In this document: one piece after another, positions 20,840 through 32,083 of the stretch
Position numbering within the stretch: the stretch's first letter is position 1
How the letters are laid out: each line of letters starts with the position of its first letter
NCBI GenBank assembly: GCA_020205615.1
Contig: CM035162.1
Location: forward strand, 32,700,479 to 32,764,478
Length of the DNA: 64,000 bases
Direction of reading: 5' to 3'
Origin: Panax quinquefolius
Lineage: Eukaryota > Streptophyta > Magnoliopsida > Apiales > Araliaceae
Position numbers and translations under genes: made by a program
Notes under the pieces: model-generated
The model's input: only the letters and a program-made list of their open reading frames with translations
Told to the model about the DNA's origin: nothing
The model's database searches: none

Positions 20840-21291
20840 ATGATAACGAGTCAACGTAACCAAGGGAAAGCAGCCGGCAACATGAAAATACCAGTGGTAA
20901 CAGTCATCGAAACGGTGACAACAAGCGTGGAGGGAATCAACATGCCAGAAATGGTAACCACTTCGGTGGTAATCATGGCCAAGACAGTAAAAATGGACAT
21001 TTCAAGAAAAGGAGATTCAACAATGATGGAAAGACGTCAGCACCAGCAACCGTGGTTAAGGAAGGAGAACGACCACCTATCATATGCTTCAAATGCGGAG
21101 GGGAAGGACATATCAGTCCAAACTGCGCGATGCCATCCAACGCGTGTTATAATTATGGAAGAGAAGGTCACCTAGCCCGATTTTGTCGTTCACCGAAGAA
21201 AAGTTCAGCTAGGATGGAGGCACCAAAGGCTGTCCCAGAAAAGTCAAAGCCGGTAGTGCAAGAGAGAAGCGTTTGTTGTGACCTCCCGTAA
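20840..21291 (+). pseudogene. Array C copy 1: gag nucleocapsid, two CCHC knuckles
   Basis: The Asn/Gly/His-rich linker (frame shifting around 20840-21050) leads to CFKCGGEGHISPNC (intact CX2CX4HX4C) and, 6 residues on, CYNYGREGHLARFC, in which the second Cys is Tyr. A Lys/Pro-rich tail follows to a frameshift near 21280. The domain binds genomic RNA. Confidence 0.85.
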
Positions 21292-21299
21292 AAAGCGAG

Positions 21300-21879
21300 A
21301 ACCCGAACGAGGTCATCACGGGTAAGCTTATCATAAACTCTAGCGAAGTCTATACCTTATTTGATACCGGTTCTACCCATTCTTTTATTTCTCCTACTTA
21401 TACTCAACGATTAAATTTGACTCCGGAGAAATTAGACTCTGACTTATCTGTTGAAACTCCATTAGGAGAAACCTTCATTACATCCACTGTTTATATGTTT
21501 TGTTTGATTCAAATCCAGTATCACATACGTTACTGTCGATCTTATCTCCTTAAAAATACTTACATTTGACGTGATTCTAGGGATTGATTGGTTAACTACT
21601 CATCATGATAAAATTGATTGTTTTCGTAAGGTTGTTAGCTTTCATATTCCTAATAAACCTATTATGCGAATTCAAGTGACCAAACCATTAAAATCAATCA
21701 CGGTCATCTCAAGCCATAAAGCTATTCATTTATTGAAAAATGGATGTCAAGCATTCTTAGCTCATGTCATGGATTTAAACAAAAATACGTCAGATTTGAA
21801 GGATATTTTTATTGTTAATAAATTTCCTGACGTATTTCACGAAGAACTTCTGGCCTACCCCAGAGAGCGTGAAGTTTAA
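21300..21879 (+). pseudogene. Array C copy 1: aspartic protease
   Basis: The active site DTGSTHSFIS is at 21363-21392, in a frame running LIINSSEVYTLF to SVETPLGETFITSTVY, broken near 21520. A second frame (21571-21879) starts MILGIDWLTTHHDKIDCFRK, the conserved LG.DWL motif that closes the protease fold, and continues through the protease-RT linker to [13 protein letters not shown]. The active-site triplet is intact; the frame is not. Confidence 0.85.
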
Positions 21880-22770
21880 TTTTGTATCGACCTTGAACCC
21901 GAAGACAAAACCCATTTCCAAAGCCCCATATCGAATGGCTCCTATTGAACTTCAGGAGTTAAAGACCCAATTGCAGGAATTGTTAGACATTGGTTTCATT
22001 CGTCCTAGTACGTCTCCTTGGGGTGCTCTTGTTCTATTCTTGAAGAAGAAAGATGGGAGTATGCAACTTTGTATTGATTATTGGGAGTTGAATCATGTCA
22101 CCATCAAAAATTGGTACCCATTGCCACGTATTGATGACCTGTTTGATCAGTTACAAGGAGCACAATTCTTTTCAAAGATCGATCTTCGTTCTGGATATCA
22201 TCATTTGAAGGTTAAAAGCGAGGATATTCCAAAGGCGCTTCGTAACCTGAGACGGGCATTATGAATTTTTAGTCATGTCTTTTGGATTGACTAATGCTCT
22301 TGCTGCCTTCATGGATATGATGAACCGAGTATTCAAGGAATATTTGGATCACTTTGTGGTCGTCTTTATTGATGACATCCTTATTTATTCCAAAAGTCGT
22401 GAAGATCATGAGCAACACTTGAGGCTGATACTCCAAAAGCTTCGTGAATATAAGCTTTATGCCAAGTTAAAGAAATGCGAGTTCTGGTTTTAGGAAGTAT
22501 CATTCCTTGGGCACGTGGTATCAAGTCATGGAATATCTGTTGACCTTGCAAAGTTTAAAGTTATTCAAAGCTGGGAGCAACCTAAATCAGTGACCGAAGT
22601 ACGTAGCTTTCTCGGATTAGCTTGTTATTATCAGAGATTCGTGGAAGGATTTTCTCGAATCGCTACTCCATTAACTCAGCTGACTCGAAAAGATAAAAAG
22701 TTCGGTTGGAGCGAGGAATGTGAGAAGAGTTTTCAAGAACTCAAAAGGAGACTCATTTCAAAGACTGTTT
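21880..22770 (+). pseudogene. Array C copy 1: reverse transcriptase
   Basis: Motifs in order: [45 protein letters not shown] (family has YREL, so Arg became Trp), [41 protein letters not shown], and the catalytic FIDDILIYS at 22365-22391. The thumb ([41 protein letters not shown]) follows to about 22770. Frameshifts lie at about 22250 and at a TAG at 22492. All three catalytic Asp codons are present. Confidence 0.9.
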
Positions 22771-23180
22771 GACAATCCCATCCGGTTCGGAGGATTTGTC
22801 ACTCTGATGCTTCCGAAGCAAAGGGTTAGGATGTGTTCTCATGCAACATGGGAAAGTCATTGCCTATGCCTCAAGACAACTCAAAGAATATGAGAGGAAT
22901 TATCCTACTCATGATCTAGAGTTGGCAAATTTGTTAATCTTCGCACTTAAAATTTGGAGGCATTACTTGTATGGAGAGAAAGTGGAGATCTTTACGGATC
23001 ATAAAAGCCTAAAATATTTCTTCACTCAAAAGGAACTCAAATACGCGACAACGACGTTATTGGAACTCATTGAAAGATTATGATCATACCATCCAATACC
23101 ATCCGGAAAAGCAACGTGGTAGCCGATTTATTGAGTAGAAGATCATATCGCGGCACGAAAGTGTAATATTCACAACACAA
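22771..23180 (+). pseudogene. Array C copy 1: RNase H and connection
   Basis: Starts after a frameshift near 22770 ([15 protein letters not shown]) and resumes at 22841: [58 protein letters not shown]. The catalytic Asp/Glu/Asp positions (SDAS, LELA, TDHKSL) are recognisable. The frame breaks again at about 23080, before YHPEK..VVADLLSRRS. It degrades the RNA strand during reverse transcription. Confidence 0.85.
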
Positions 23181-23276
23181 AAGCCCATTTTGTGTGACTT
23201 GCAAAGGATGGAGATAGAGTTAAAGACTCGAGGGACCCATGTGATGATGGAAAATATCGAGTAGAACCGACTTTAA

Positions 23277-24452
23277 TTGATAAAGTTAAAGTTGCTCAAA
23301 ATTCTGATCAAGAAGTCGATGCGTATGAGGAAGAAAGTGCAAGAAGGTGTTATGCCGGAAGCAAGAATCGAGGAGGAAGGAATACTTCGAGTCAACTCCA
23401 GACTTTGTGTTCCTAACAAACCTGATTTAAAGTATAAAATCATGATGGAGGCGCACAATACACCGTTTGCAATCCATCCTGGGAGTACCAAAATGCATCG
23501 TGATCTTCGACATACATTTTGGTGGAGCAATATGAAGAGAGAAATAATAGAGTTTATCTCAAGGTGTTTAACTTGTCAACGAGTTAAGGCGGAACATCAA
23601 GTACCAAAAGGTCCATTGCAACCACTTGAAATTCCAGAATGGAAGTGGGAGCACATTACCATGGATTTCGTTACCGGTCTTCCCAAAGTTTCTCAAGGCA
23701 TAGATGCGATTTGGGTCATTGTTGATAGATTAACCAAGTCTGCTCATTTCTTACCGATACGAGAAACTTATACACTTGAACGTCTTGCTCGTATGTACAT
23801 AAATGAGGTTGTAAGATTGCATGGTATGCTAGTATCCATAGTTTCTGATCGAGACCCAAGATTCACTTCAAGATTTTGGGTTAGTTTGCAAAAAGCTATG
23901 GGCACGGATTACGATTTAGCTTTCGGCATATCATCCTCGAGACGGATGAGGCGATCGGAGAGGACGATTCAAACTCTTGAAGATCTATTAAGACTCTGTG
24001 TCCTTGACTTCAAGGGAATTTGGGACAAGTTCTTACCATTGGTGGAGTTTTCCTCCAACAACAGTTATCAAGCAAGTATTGGCATGGCTCCATTCGAGGC
24101 GTTGTATGGAAGAAAGTGTCGTTCTCGGTATCTTTGGGATGAGATGGGTGAAGCAACGTTGTTGGGACCAGAATTGGTACGTATGACTACGGAAAAGGTT
24201 CAAATGATCCGACAACGTATAAAAACCTCACAAGATCGACAAAAGAGTTATACTGATCTTCATCGAAAGGACGTAGAATTCGATATTGAAGATCATGTGT
24301 TGTTACGTGTTGCTCCATGGAAAGGAGTTACAAGATTTGGAAAAAGAGGAAAGCTCAATCCTCAATTCATTGGCCCATTTTTAATCCTCGATCGAGTAGA
24401 AGCGTGGGCTATAGACTTGCGTTACTGCCAAGTATGTCTCTCGTATTCATAA
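23277..24452 (+). CDS. Array C copy 1: integrase (longest open frame of the window, 391 aa)
   Basis: Zinc-binding residues lie at about H60, H67, C97 and C100 (CLTCQRVK). The DDE core starts with HITMDFVTGLPK (Asp about 130); the second Asp is in SDRDPRFTSRFW (about 191-193) and the Glu in SERTIQTLEDLL (about 228). Just before the Glu, about 15 residues are garbled (family AYHPQSDGQ is unreadable), indicating compensating indels. The GPY/F motif (GKLNPQFIGPF) is near the end. The first ~15 codons are out of the family frame, so this is an open stretch of pol, not a separate gene. It would insert cDNA into the genome if functional. Confidence 0.85.
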   Translation: MIKLKLLKILIKKSMRMRKKVQEGVMPEARIEEEGILRVNSRLCVPNKPDLKYKIMMEAHNTPFAIHPGSTKMHRDLRHTFWWSNMKREIIEFISRCLTCQRVKAEHQVPKGPLQPLEIPEWKWEHITMDFVTGLPKVSQGIDAIWVIVDRLTKSAHFLPIRETYTLERLARMYINEVVRLHGMLVSIVSDRDPRFTSRFWVSLQKAMGTDYDLAFGISSSRRMRRSERTIQTLEDLLRLCVLDFKGIWDKFLPLVEFSSNNSYQASIGMAPFEALYGRKCRSRYLWDEMGEATLLGPELVRMTTEKVQMIRQRIKTSQDRQKSYTDLHRKDVEFDIEDHVLLRVAPWKGVTRFGKRGKLNPQFIGPFLILDRVEAWAIDLRYCQVCLSYS

Positions 24453-24468
24453 CATTTTTCACATATCC

Positions 24469-24744
24469 ATGTTACGTAAATATGTGAAAGACCCGAACCA
24501 CATTATTGAGTTAGAACCGGACGAAATAGAGGAAGATTTAACGTATGAAGAGGTTCCTGTTAAAATCTTGGATAAGAAGGAACATATTCTACGCTCCAAG
24601 GCTATACCTCAAGTCAAAGTTTTGTGGAGAAACCACGATGTTGAGGAAATGACTTGGGAATTAGAATCTAAAATGAAATCAAGGTATCCTCACCTCTTTG
24701 ACATACCAGGTACGCACCCTAATTTCGAGGACAAAATTTCATAA
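24469..24744 (+). CDS. Array C copy 1: chromodomain, pol C-terminus (91 aa)
   Basis: MLRKYVKDPNHIIELEPDE, then LTYEEVPVKILDKKEHILRS and the chromodomain signature VKVLWRNHDVEEMTWE at residues 48-63, ending YPHLFDIPGTHPNFEDKIS with its stop in the polypurine tract. In the polyprotein it follows the GPY/F region; a frameshift near 24430 separates them. Such domains are thought to guide integration into heterochromatin. It differs from the copy at 50122-50397 by one residue. Confidence 0.88.
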   Translation: MLRKYVKDPNHIIELEPDEIEEDLTYEEVPVKILDKKEHILRSKAIPQVKVLWRNHDVEEMTWELESKMKSRYPHLFDIPGTHPNFEDKIS

Positions 24745-24755
24745 GAAGGGGAGGT
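24743..24755 (+). other. Array C copy 1 polypurine tract
   Basis: AAGAAGGGGAGGT directly precedes LTR 2 and overlaps the stop codon of the chromodomain frame. Confidence 0.8.
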
Positions 24756-26073
24756 TGTAAGACCCCAACTTTTTGAATAAAAATTAAATTTTCTCGAAAT
24801 ATATTTTTGAATATTATGGTGTGGATTCGATATAATGTTATAGTTGTGGGTAATATTTACAAATTTTGCAAAGTACGTAAATTGTTATATAATATTCGAT
24901 TGGTCGGGGAATATTCATTTTAACAGGGAATATTAAATGCAACAAGCACAATCATTGGTGGACCCCCACAACGGAATTATTGTCGGATTGAGAAAATGAC
25001 AAAAATACTTTATGAAAATAACGGCGGAAGTTTTACCGTTAACTGTTGAAACACCCAGTGTTAAAAGTACAGTAATACGCGTGGTTGCATAGTAGCACAC
25101 GGTATTGATTATTGATGCTTACGTGAGAAGTCACTCAGTTATACTCAATTATTGCTACAGTAATTGCTGCATCATATCTATCATATTATGGATTCAATTA
25201 TGGTCAGTATCATCTGCATAAAATGTTTTTTATTAAATCAATACTTGAGACGATTAAAGTTATTCATATTATAAAGCGCAATATTTATAATGTCTATAAG
25301 TCGCCAAGGAGAGGTTTGGTCACCTAAATTGCGGCTACTAATAGGGAGAAATCCTTATTGGAAAGCCCCCTCTTTCCTGGGAACGACCTGGTTGATAAAT
25401 ATTGTGAGTTATAATATTAATGATGAATGTTGTTCGAAGTTGAATTTGGAGACGTGGAAGTGATATTTGAGTCCGAAACGGCGAAATTAGTAAAAATAGT
25501 CTATAAACACAAAATTTTCCGAGATTCACTATTTGGTCAAAAAGTCAACAGTTGACTTTTTCGGAAAAAAGTCAAACTTCAAAATTTCAAAATTTATATT
25601 TTTGATAAAAATAGTTTTATTATGTTCGAATTGTTTGTGTTAGTGAAAATCGACATTTATTCCGATGATAATTGATGTCTAGGGGTTATATTGATAAATC
25701 GGGTAATTTATCGGATAAATGAGTAATTAATTGCTACTAATTCACATGCTTATATAACTATTTGTTCACATATGTGTACTATTGAATCACATTATTTACT
25801 ATTAGGGGAGTTGGTGCAAGATTGATAATACTTGCATGACTAAGTTAAAAATTGAGGTATAGAGGAGGTACTATACTGTAATTAGTATTTTTTCACATGA
25901 TTATACTATTGATTCACATGATTGAACTATTGATTCACATTATTTACTATTAGGGGAGTTGGTGCAAGATTGATAATACTTGCAGGACTAAATTAAAAAT
26001 AAAAGAAAAGTTGGAGGTATTGTACTGTAATTTTCGAGCCCCAAAACGTGCAATTATCGAAACTATATTTTCC

Positions 26074-26081
26074 TATAAATA
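26074..26081 (+). promoter_or_regulatory. TATA box of array C LTR 2
   Basis: TATAAATA in 'ttcctataaataagctcatt'; two bases of the usual 'aatagaagctc' context are missing. It is the only TATA box placed to transcribe copy 2. Confidence 0.6.
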
Positions 26082-26245
26082 AGCTCATTCTTCCTTCATT
26101 TCTCACCAATTCACAAAAGCTTTAGAGCGATTATTATAGAGAGAAATTATAGAGAAAGAAGAAGAGAAATCATTACTCACTATTCCGGTATCCAGCTTTT
26201 CCAAGGTAGGGAGTATTATTTCTTTCTTATCCATGAAGAGAACTT

Positions 26246-26710
26246 CGTTATTCCATTCTTTATTATTATGTTGGAATAACTTTTATACTGTGATCTACCC
26301 TATACTTGGTGAAATTCTTTTGTTGTTCCATTCTTTATCATTTTATTGGAACATCCATGCTCATGCGTTCTACATGGGACACAGTTAAAATCTTTATTAT
26401 TACATTGGAATATCCACATCATGCGTTTTTGCGCTTGGGACCGATTCCGCCTCTTTATTATTCATTTGAATATCATGTATGCATGCGTTTCACGCCGAAC
26501 TCGATTCTGTCTTTATTATTCATTTGGAATATCCTATCTACGTGCATTTTATGGGGACGATTTCGTCTTTATTATTCTCGCCGAAGAATATCCATGCTCA
26601 TGCATTTTACGTGGGACCGATTCCGTTATTTATTATTACGTTGGAATAACCTACCCATGCGGTCTATATCGCATGCACGGTGATTTCTTTTGTTATTCCA
26701 TTCTTTATTA
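26246..26710 (+). repeat. ~58-bp VNTR in LTR 2
   Basis: About seven units of 'ttattattacattggaata' plus a 'catgcgtttcacgcc..' segment. The frames at 26306-26768 are repeat translation, not genes. Confidence 0.75.
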
Positions 26711-27754
26711 TACTCGGTTGGTTAAAGTTTTGACTTTATACTCCATGAAATTAGTGGAATATCCTTGATATTTAAGGCTTCATCCAATATCTTTTCATGG
26801 AAATATTCTTACGAGCATTCTTGAATTTTACTCTACAAAGCAAAGATCATGTTGACAATTTGGACGTTATTTGATCCTGGATAAAATAATTCTTGAACTT
26901 GTTTTATTGAATTCTTATATCATTGTCATCATCCTCATGTTTATATTTTCTTGAAAGTCATACGTGGCTCTGTAGTGCATAGATGGACTTGGTATGATTA
27001 TGACTGAGGATTTATTGATTGTAATCATGATCGTAATGTTACAAATGATGTGGTAAAAGTCCTCATTGGCTCGTAGTGCATTGATGGACAGTTGTTGGCA
27101 TGATCATGACCATTAATGAATACACAAATATTCTTGGCCCATAGTGCATGGATAATTGTGGTCGTGATACTAAAGATTATCCTTGGTCGTAAAAAGGGGT
27201 GATTCGATGATGTGGAATATTTATTATTGTCGAGTCCCGATGATAAAAGTGATGAAAAACCTTTTAAATCATAAAAGATAGTAGATTTTATTCTCTACTT
27301 GACTCTTTTAATGGATTGCTTATTCACCGCAGATTAAACTTGATGGTTGTTATATTGTATCGGTTTAACATTGTTGAAGGCTAACGATAATATATTCTTA
27401 ATTATCTTAGTCATAATATTTCCCTTCGGGCTAGTTGAGCTCACCCTTTTACTTTTATTGTTCTCTTGTGAAATGAGAACGTAGCGAGGGACTAGTCGGG
27501 GAGCGAGTGAGCGGACGGATGATAGCATTAGTAGTCCTCACTATTCTATGAAATAGTGTAATAATAATTGTAATAAGGACTCCTTTTGAGTTTGTATAAT
27601 CTCTAGTAGACAATATTTGTATTCAAACTAATAGGTTTATGTTTTGTCGTGATTGCATACCACGGTTGTATTATTAAGTTGTATTTAAATTTATGTACCA
27701 TGTAAGTGGCGACCCAAGATGGGTGACGATACCTAATTTTGGGGCGTAACGAGT

Positions 27755-27766
27755 TGGTATCAAAGC
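27755..27766 (+). other. Array C copy 2 primer binding site
   Basis: TGGTATCAAAGC, three bases after the LTR 2 end, complementary to the initiator-Met tRNA 3' end with one difference. A 170-base leader follows without coding signs. Confidence 0.8.
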
Positions 27767-27935
27767 TTAGGATAGGATCCGGCTAAGATGTGAGACTAGA
27801 ACTAGGAGGGGAGAGCGGCGAATTCCTTCGCTAGTATGACCTACCTAAGTTTATTTGGTATTTGATTGGTCGGTCAGAGTATAGTGATAATATGTTGCAT
27901 GTCAATTAACCCTTGTTTTGTGGCAGTATTTGAAA

Positions 27936-28678
27936 ATGGCATCCGAGAATGTTGAGAACATCAATGGAGCACAGGAGACCGTTGAGTCTCCACAGATTAA
28001 TAACCAGGACAACGTGCATCAGAAAGGCGACAATCCTCATGCAAATAACAACACTAACCAAATGATGAACGATGGAATGTTCCGAGGCTTCATGAAATTC
28101 ATGCAACATCAGGCGAGAGCGGCTCCTGTTCAAAATGTAGGTGTAAACACAGGAAACTCTCGGTCGGTCACCGCTAAACAGTTCAAGGAGCTGGGACCAC
28201 CCGAGTTTATTGGAGAGCCTAAACCACTTAAGGCGGAAGCATGGATAAAGCAAATCACCAAGATATTTGATGTCTTGGGATGCTCCGAGGAGCTAAAGGT
28301 TCCCTTTGCCACCTTCATGTTGCGTGAAGAGGCAGATTACTGGTGGGAATCTGTAAAACGTACCCAGTCGACGCACTCAAGATGTCTTGGGAGAAGTTCC
28401 AAGAGCTATTCAACGACAAGTATTTTCCCGAAAGTATTCGTCACATGAAAGAGGTGGAGTTTATCAAGTTGGAACAAAACAATATGATCGAGTCGCAATA
28501 CGAGGCTAAATTTGCAGAGTTATCCTGGTTTGCATCCCATTTGGTCGATAATGAGGAGCGAATGACACGAATGTTTTTAAGAGGTTTGAAACCGGAGATA
28601 CGTCAATATCTTATTTCTCATAAACTATGTTTGTACTCAGATGTTGTAAATAGGGCTCAGTTATTGGAGCCTTGGTAA
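27936..28678 (+). pseudogene. Array C copy 2: gag, capsid part
   Basis: Start chosen at 27936 (MASENVENINGAQETVE); an in-frame ATG at 27918 lies in the leader and is not conserved. It contains GPPEFIGEPKPLKAEAWIKQ and FDVLGCSEELKVPFATFMLR, frameshifts at about 28360 beside a CAG/CTG-rich spot, and continues MSWEKFQELFNDKYFPESIR to QYLISHKLCLY (28343-28678). It is the best-preserved gag start in the window and defines the family N-terminus. Confidence 0.88.
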
Positions 28679-28726
28679 CGAGTCAACGTAACCAAGGGAA
28701 AGCGGTAAGAAGATGAAAATACCAAA

Positions 28727-29560
28727 GTGGTAACACCATCAAACTGTGACAACAAGCGTGGAGGGAATCAACTTGCCAGAAATGGTAACCACTTCGGTGG
28801 TAATCATGGCCAAGACAGTAAAAATGGACATTTAAAGAAAAGGAGATTCAACAATGATGGAAAGACGTCAGCACCAGCAACCGTGGTTAAGGAAGGAGAA
28901 CGACCACCTATCATATGCTTCAAATGCGGAGGGGGGACATATCAGTCCAAACTGCGCGATGCCATCCAACGCGTGTTATAATTGTGGAAGAGAAGGTCAC
29001 ATAGCCCGATTTTATCGTTCACCGAAGACAAGTTCAGCTAGGATGGAGGCACCAAAGGCCGTCCCAGAAAAGTCAAAGCCGGTAGTGCAAGGGAGAGCGT
29101 TTATTGTGACCTCCCAGAAAGCCAGGAACCCGAACGAGGTAATCACGGATAAGCTTATCATAAACTCTAGCAAAGTCTATACCTTATTTGATACCGGTTC
29201 TACCCATTCTTTTATTTCTCCTACTTGCGCTCAACGATTAAATTTGACTACGGAGAAATTAGACTTTGACTTATCTGTTGAAACTCCATTAGGAGAAACC
29301 TTCATTACATCCACTGTTTATATGTTTTGTTTGATTCAAATCGGTAATCTTGACGTTACTCGTCGATCTTATCTCCTTAAAAATACTTACATTTGACGTG
29401 ATTCTAGGGATTGATTTGTTAACTACTCATCATGCTAAAATTGATTGTTTTCGTAAGGTTGTTAGCTTTCATATTCCTAATAAACCTATTATGCGAATTC
29501 AAGTGACCAAACCATTAAAATCAATCACGGTCTATCTCAAGCCATAAAGCTATTCGTTTA
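28727..29560 (+). pseudogene. Array C copy 2: nucleocapsid and protease
   Basis: NHFGGNHGQDSKNGHLKKRR, then a first knuckle that loses about four bases (CFKCGG then HISPNC in another frame) and a second, CYNCGREGHIARFY, whose last Cys is Tyr. One frame (28854-29396) then runs through the linker into the protease: DTGSTHSFIS at about 29188-29217 and SVETPLGETFITSTVY. After a shift near 29390, VILGIDLLTTHHAKIDCFRK (29350-29547) closes the protease fold. Confidence 0.87.
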
Positions 29561-29689
29561 TTGAAAAGCGGATGTCAAGCATTCTTAGCTCATGTCATGA
29601 TTTAAACAAAAATACGCCGATTTGAAGGATATTTTATTGTTAATAAATTTCCGACGTATTCACGAAGAACTTCTGGCCTACCCCAGAGC

Positions 29690-29873
29690 GTGAAGTTGAA
29701 TTTTGTATCGACCTTCAACCCTAAGACAAAACCCATTTCCAAAGCCCCATATCGAATGGCTCCTATTGAACTTCAGGAGTTAAAGACCCAATTGCAGGAA
29801 TTGTTAGACATTGGTTTCATTCGTCCTAGTACGTCTCCTTGAGGTGCTCCTGTTCTATTCGTGAAGAAGAAAG
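29690..29873 (+). pseudogene. Array C copy 2: reverse transcriptase, part 1
   Basis: [20 protein letters not shown] to GFIRPSTSP, a TGA stop (Trp in copy 1), then GAPVLFVKKK, where Copia-2 is inserted. The next codons, [13 protein letters not shown], are at 38974. Target duplication GAAAG at 29869-29873. Confidence 0.88.
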
Positions 29874-31741
29874 TGAAAGTAATATGCACACAAGCCAATC
29901 ATGTTTGATGATAAAGCATATACTTTGTAACAATCTTATTCATTTATTAATAAAAAGTATTAATTTATTAAAGGCTTTTAATTATCTACATGATGCTGTT
30001 TTATAATATGTGATAAACCCATAGTTTTAAGCAATGCTTTTAGAATAATGATGATGATCATTCTAATGAGATCTAAATTCTTAGAAAGCTTAAAACTAAA
30101 ATAGTTCCCAATCATTGGATAACTAAATTGGGGATTAGTGAATCCGAATAGATTGGTACATACGTTGCTTTCTCATTAGATGAGGATGATTGATCTCATG
30201 ATCATCTGTGTGGAGACACTAAAGCAAGTATGTAGGTGCTTATTGGAGAATAAGTTCACTGAACGTGGCTCGCTAAGGAATACCTAATGGAGTTTTATTT
30301 GCCTGTCAATAGAAATTCCTGTAGTGATAGTAGTACAAGTAGTCCTTGGACTTGAGATCATCATAGTATCTTGTGTATGATGAGTTATACTTTGAATTAT
30401 TCCTTAAGACCCTTAGGGTATATCAAAGGGTATGCTTGGGTATAATAAGTTGTACATGGAGATAATGTATGATCAATAAAGAATCTACCACTTCTAATAA
30501 AGAAGAGAAATGTCCTATGTGATTCGATAAATGACAACCCAAAGAGTCCTGGTTAAGGCAAGATGAAATTAGAAAGGAGTTTCTAATTTGCATTATTTGG
30601 AGTTGTGCATTTAAGGATCGAAATACATATAATTAAATAAAATAAGACTTGTGATAAAGAATTCCATGTCTTATATTTAATTAGGACATTGTATGGTGGA
30701 AGGATTGAATCAGACGGTAACTATTTACTCAAAGGTTCTTTAATGATTAATGTTGAAATCTATATTATATCGGAAAGTCGTTGATCGCTAGGAGGCTTAT
30801 CCATATTGTAGAATAAATATTATTTATTTAAATAAATTAATTGTTTAATTTATTTATTTAAATAAGATTAGAATTGTTCTAATTGATTTATTCACAACCT
30901 AGGTTTAATATGGAGAACCTAAAGGGTCACACCATAAAAGGAAGAATAATTATTTAAGAAGTTAATGGCATAATCGTAATAATATAGTTATGTATATTTA
31001 ATTTAATCTATGGTGATAGAATAAATTAAATAGCTTAATATTTATTATTTAATATTTTAAAATATTATATATAAATTAATAAGAGGAGTCTTATTAATAT
31101 TATTACAATTATTATTATTTTAATTTCTAAAAGAGTTTAGGAATTAATTTAATATAAGTACTCATTTATTTCTAATTGGATTAGGAAGGAAAAATAGTTA
31201 AATGAGTTTAATTAATTATCCCTAATAAGATTAGGGAGCTTAATTAATTAAAAGAATTTAATTAATTAAAATCCAATTCCTTAATTGTTAAGGTGGGTTG
31301 CCCACATCTATAAATAAGAGAGTCTTATTATGGGTGAGGGGGTTGTTGACTTTTTTAACGACATAATTCTAATTTGTTGGAGAAAGACGCTCTTTTCTAT
31401 AGAGATAGGAAAAACTAGGGTTTGAGCCAATACCCTTCTTCTTGAATCTTTATTTTTCCTTGGTGGATCACCTCAGAGGCCAAACATATGGGTGGCTAAC
31501 GTTGACCAAAGGAAGGAACCAAACCCGGTGGATTCAAGTTGAAGCGAAAGGATTTGGAGGTGAACTTGTACACGAGGAAGCTCGATCTTCGAGGGTATGA
31601 TTTTATTCTTTATCTTTTCGTTTAATTAATAATTATGCATAAAGGTGATCAGGGTATATGGTTTGTAAATTTTAAACTCGATTTTTACGTTTCGCATTTT
31701 TATGCAATTAGATTGCGCACATGAATATTACAAATCTAACA
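29874..31741 (+). mobile_element. Copia-2 5' LTR
   Basis: 1868 bp, non-coding, with a TATA box at 31309. 'cttaattaattaaaagaatt' palindromic tracts cluster just upstream of it (about 31190-31290). It is very close to the 3' LTR; differences are mostly short indels at CTG/CAG-rich spots. Confidence 0.92.
31309..31316 (+). promoter_or_regulatory. TATA box of Copia-2 5' LTR
   Basis: TATAAATA in 'ccacatctataaataagaga', the only good TATA box in this LTR and conserved in the 3' LTR. Confidence 0.6.
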
Positions 31742-31742
31742 G

Positions 31743-31755
31743 TGGCATCAGAGCC
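31743..31755 (+). other. Copia-2 primer binding site
   Basis: TGGCATCAGAGCC, one base after the 5' LTR. It matches the initiator-Met tRNA complement TGGTATCAGAGCC except for one T to C change. Confidence 0.75.
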
Positions 31756-32051
31756 AAACCTTTATGCAAATTATTAATTGTTTTAATTTAATATGTATAT
31801 TGATACGTGTTTAGAACAATTTAATTGGGCATAATTTTATTGTATAAAATTTATTTAAAATAAAAAAAAAGGGAATCAAAGAGTTTAATTAATTATGGTG
31901 GCAAATCACGTGGGTCATGGTACGGCAGCAGCTTAAGTTCAAGGCATGCACGGTTTTAATAAAGAATTAAGTACTCAGCGTGGCCATGATTCAAAAGTCT
32001 TCAAAAGTTATTATATATATATTTATATATATATTTGAAACATATAAAGGA

Positions 32052-32083
<32 letters not shown>

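Larger units (their letters stand above)
24756..27751 (+). mobile_element. Array C LTR 2 (shared middle LTR)
   Basis: About 3.0 kb, TGTAAGACCCC to GGGGCGTAACG (the last bases are a damaged GGCGTCACA). It is preceded by a polypurine tract and followed by a primer site, so it is at once the 3' LTR of copy 1 and the 5' LTR of copy 2. Confidence 0.88.
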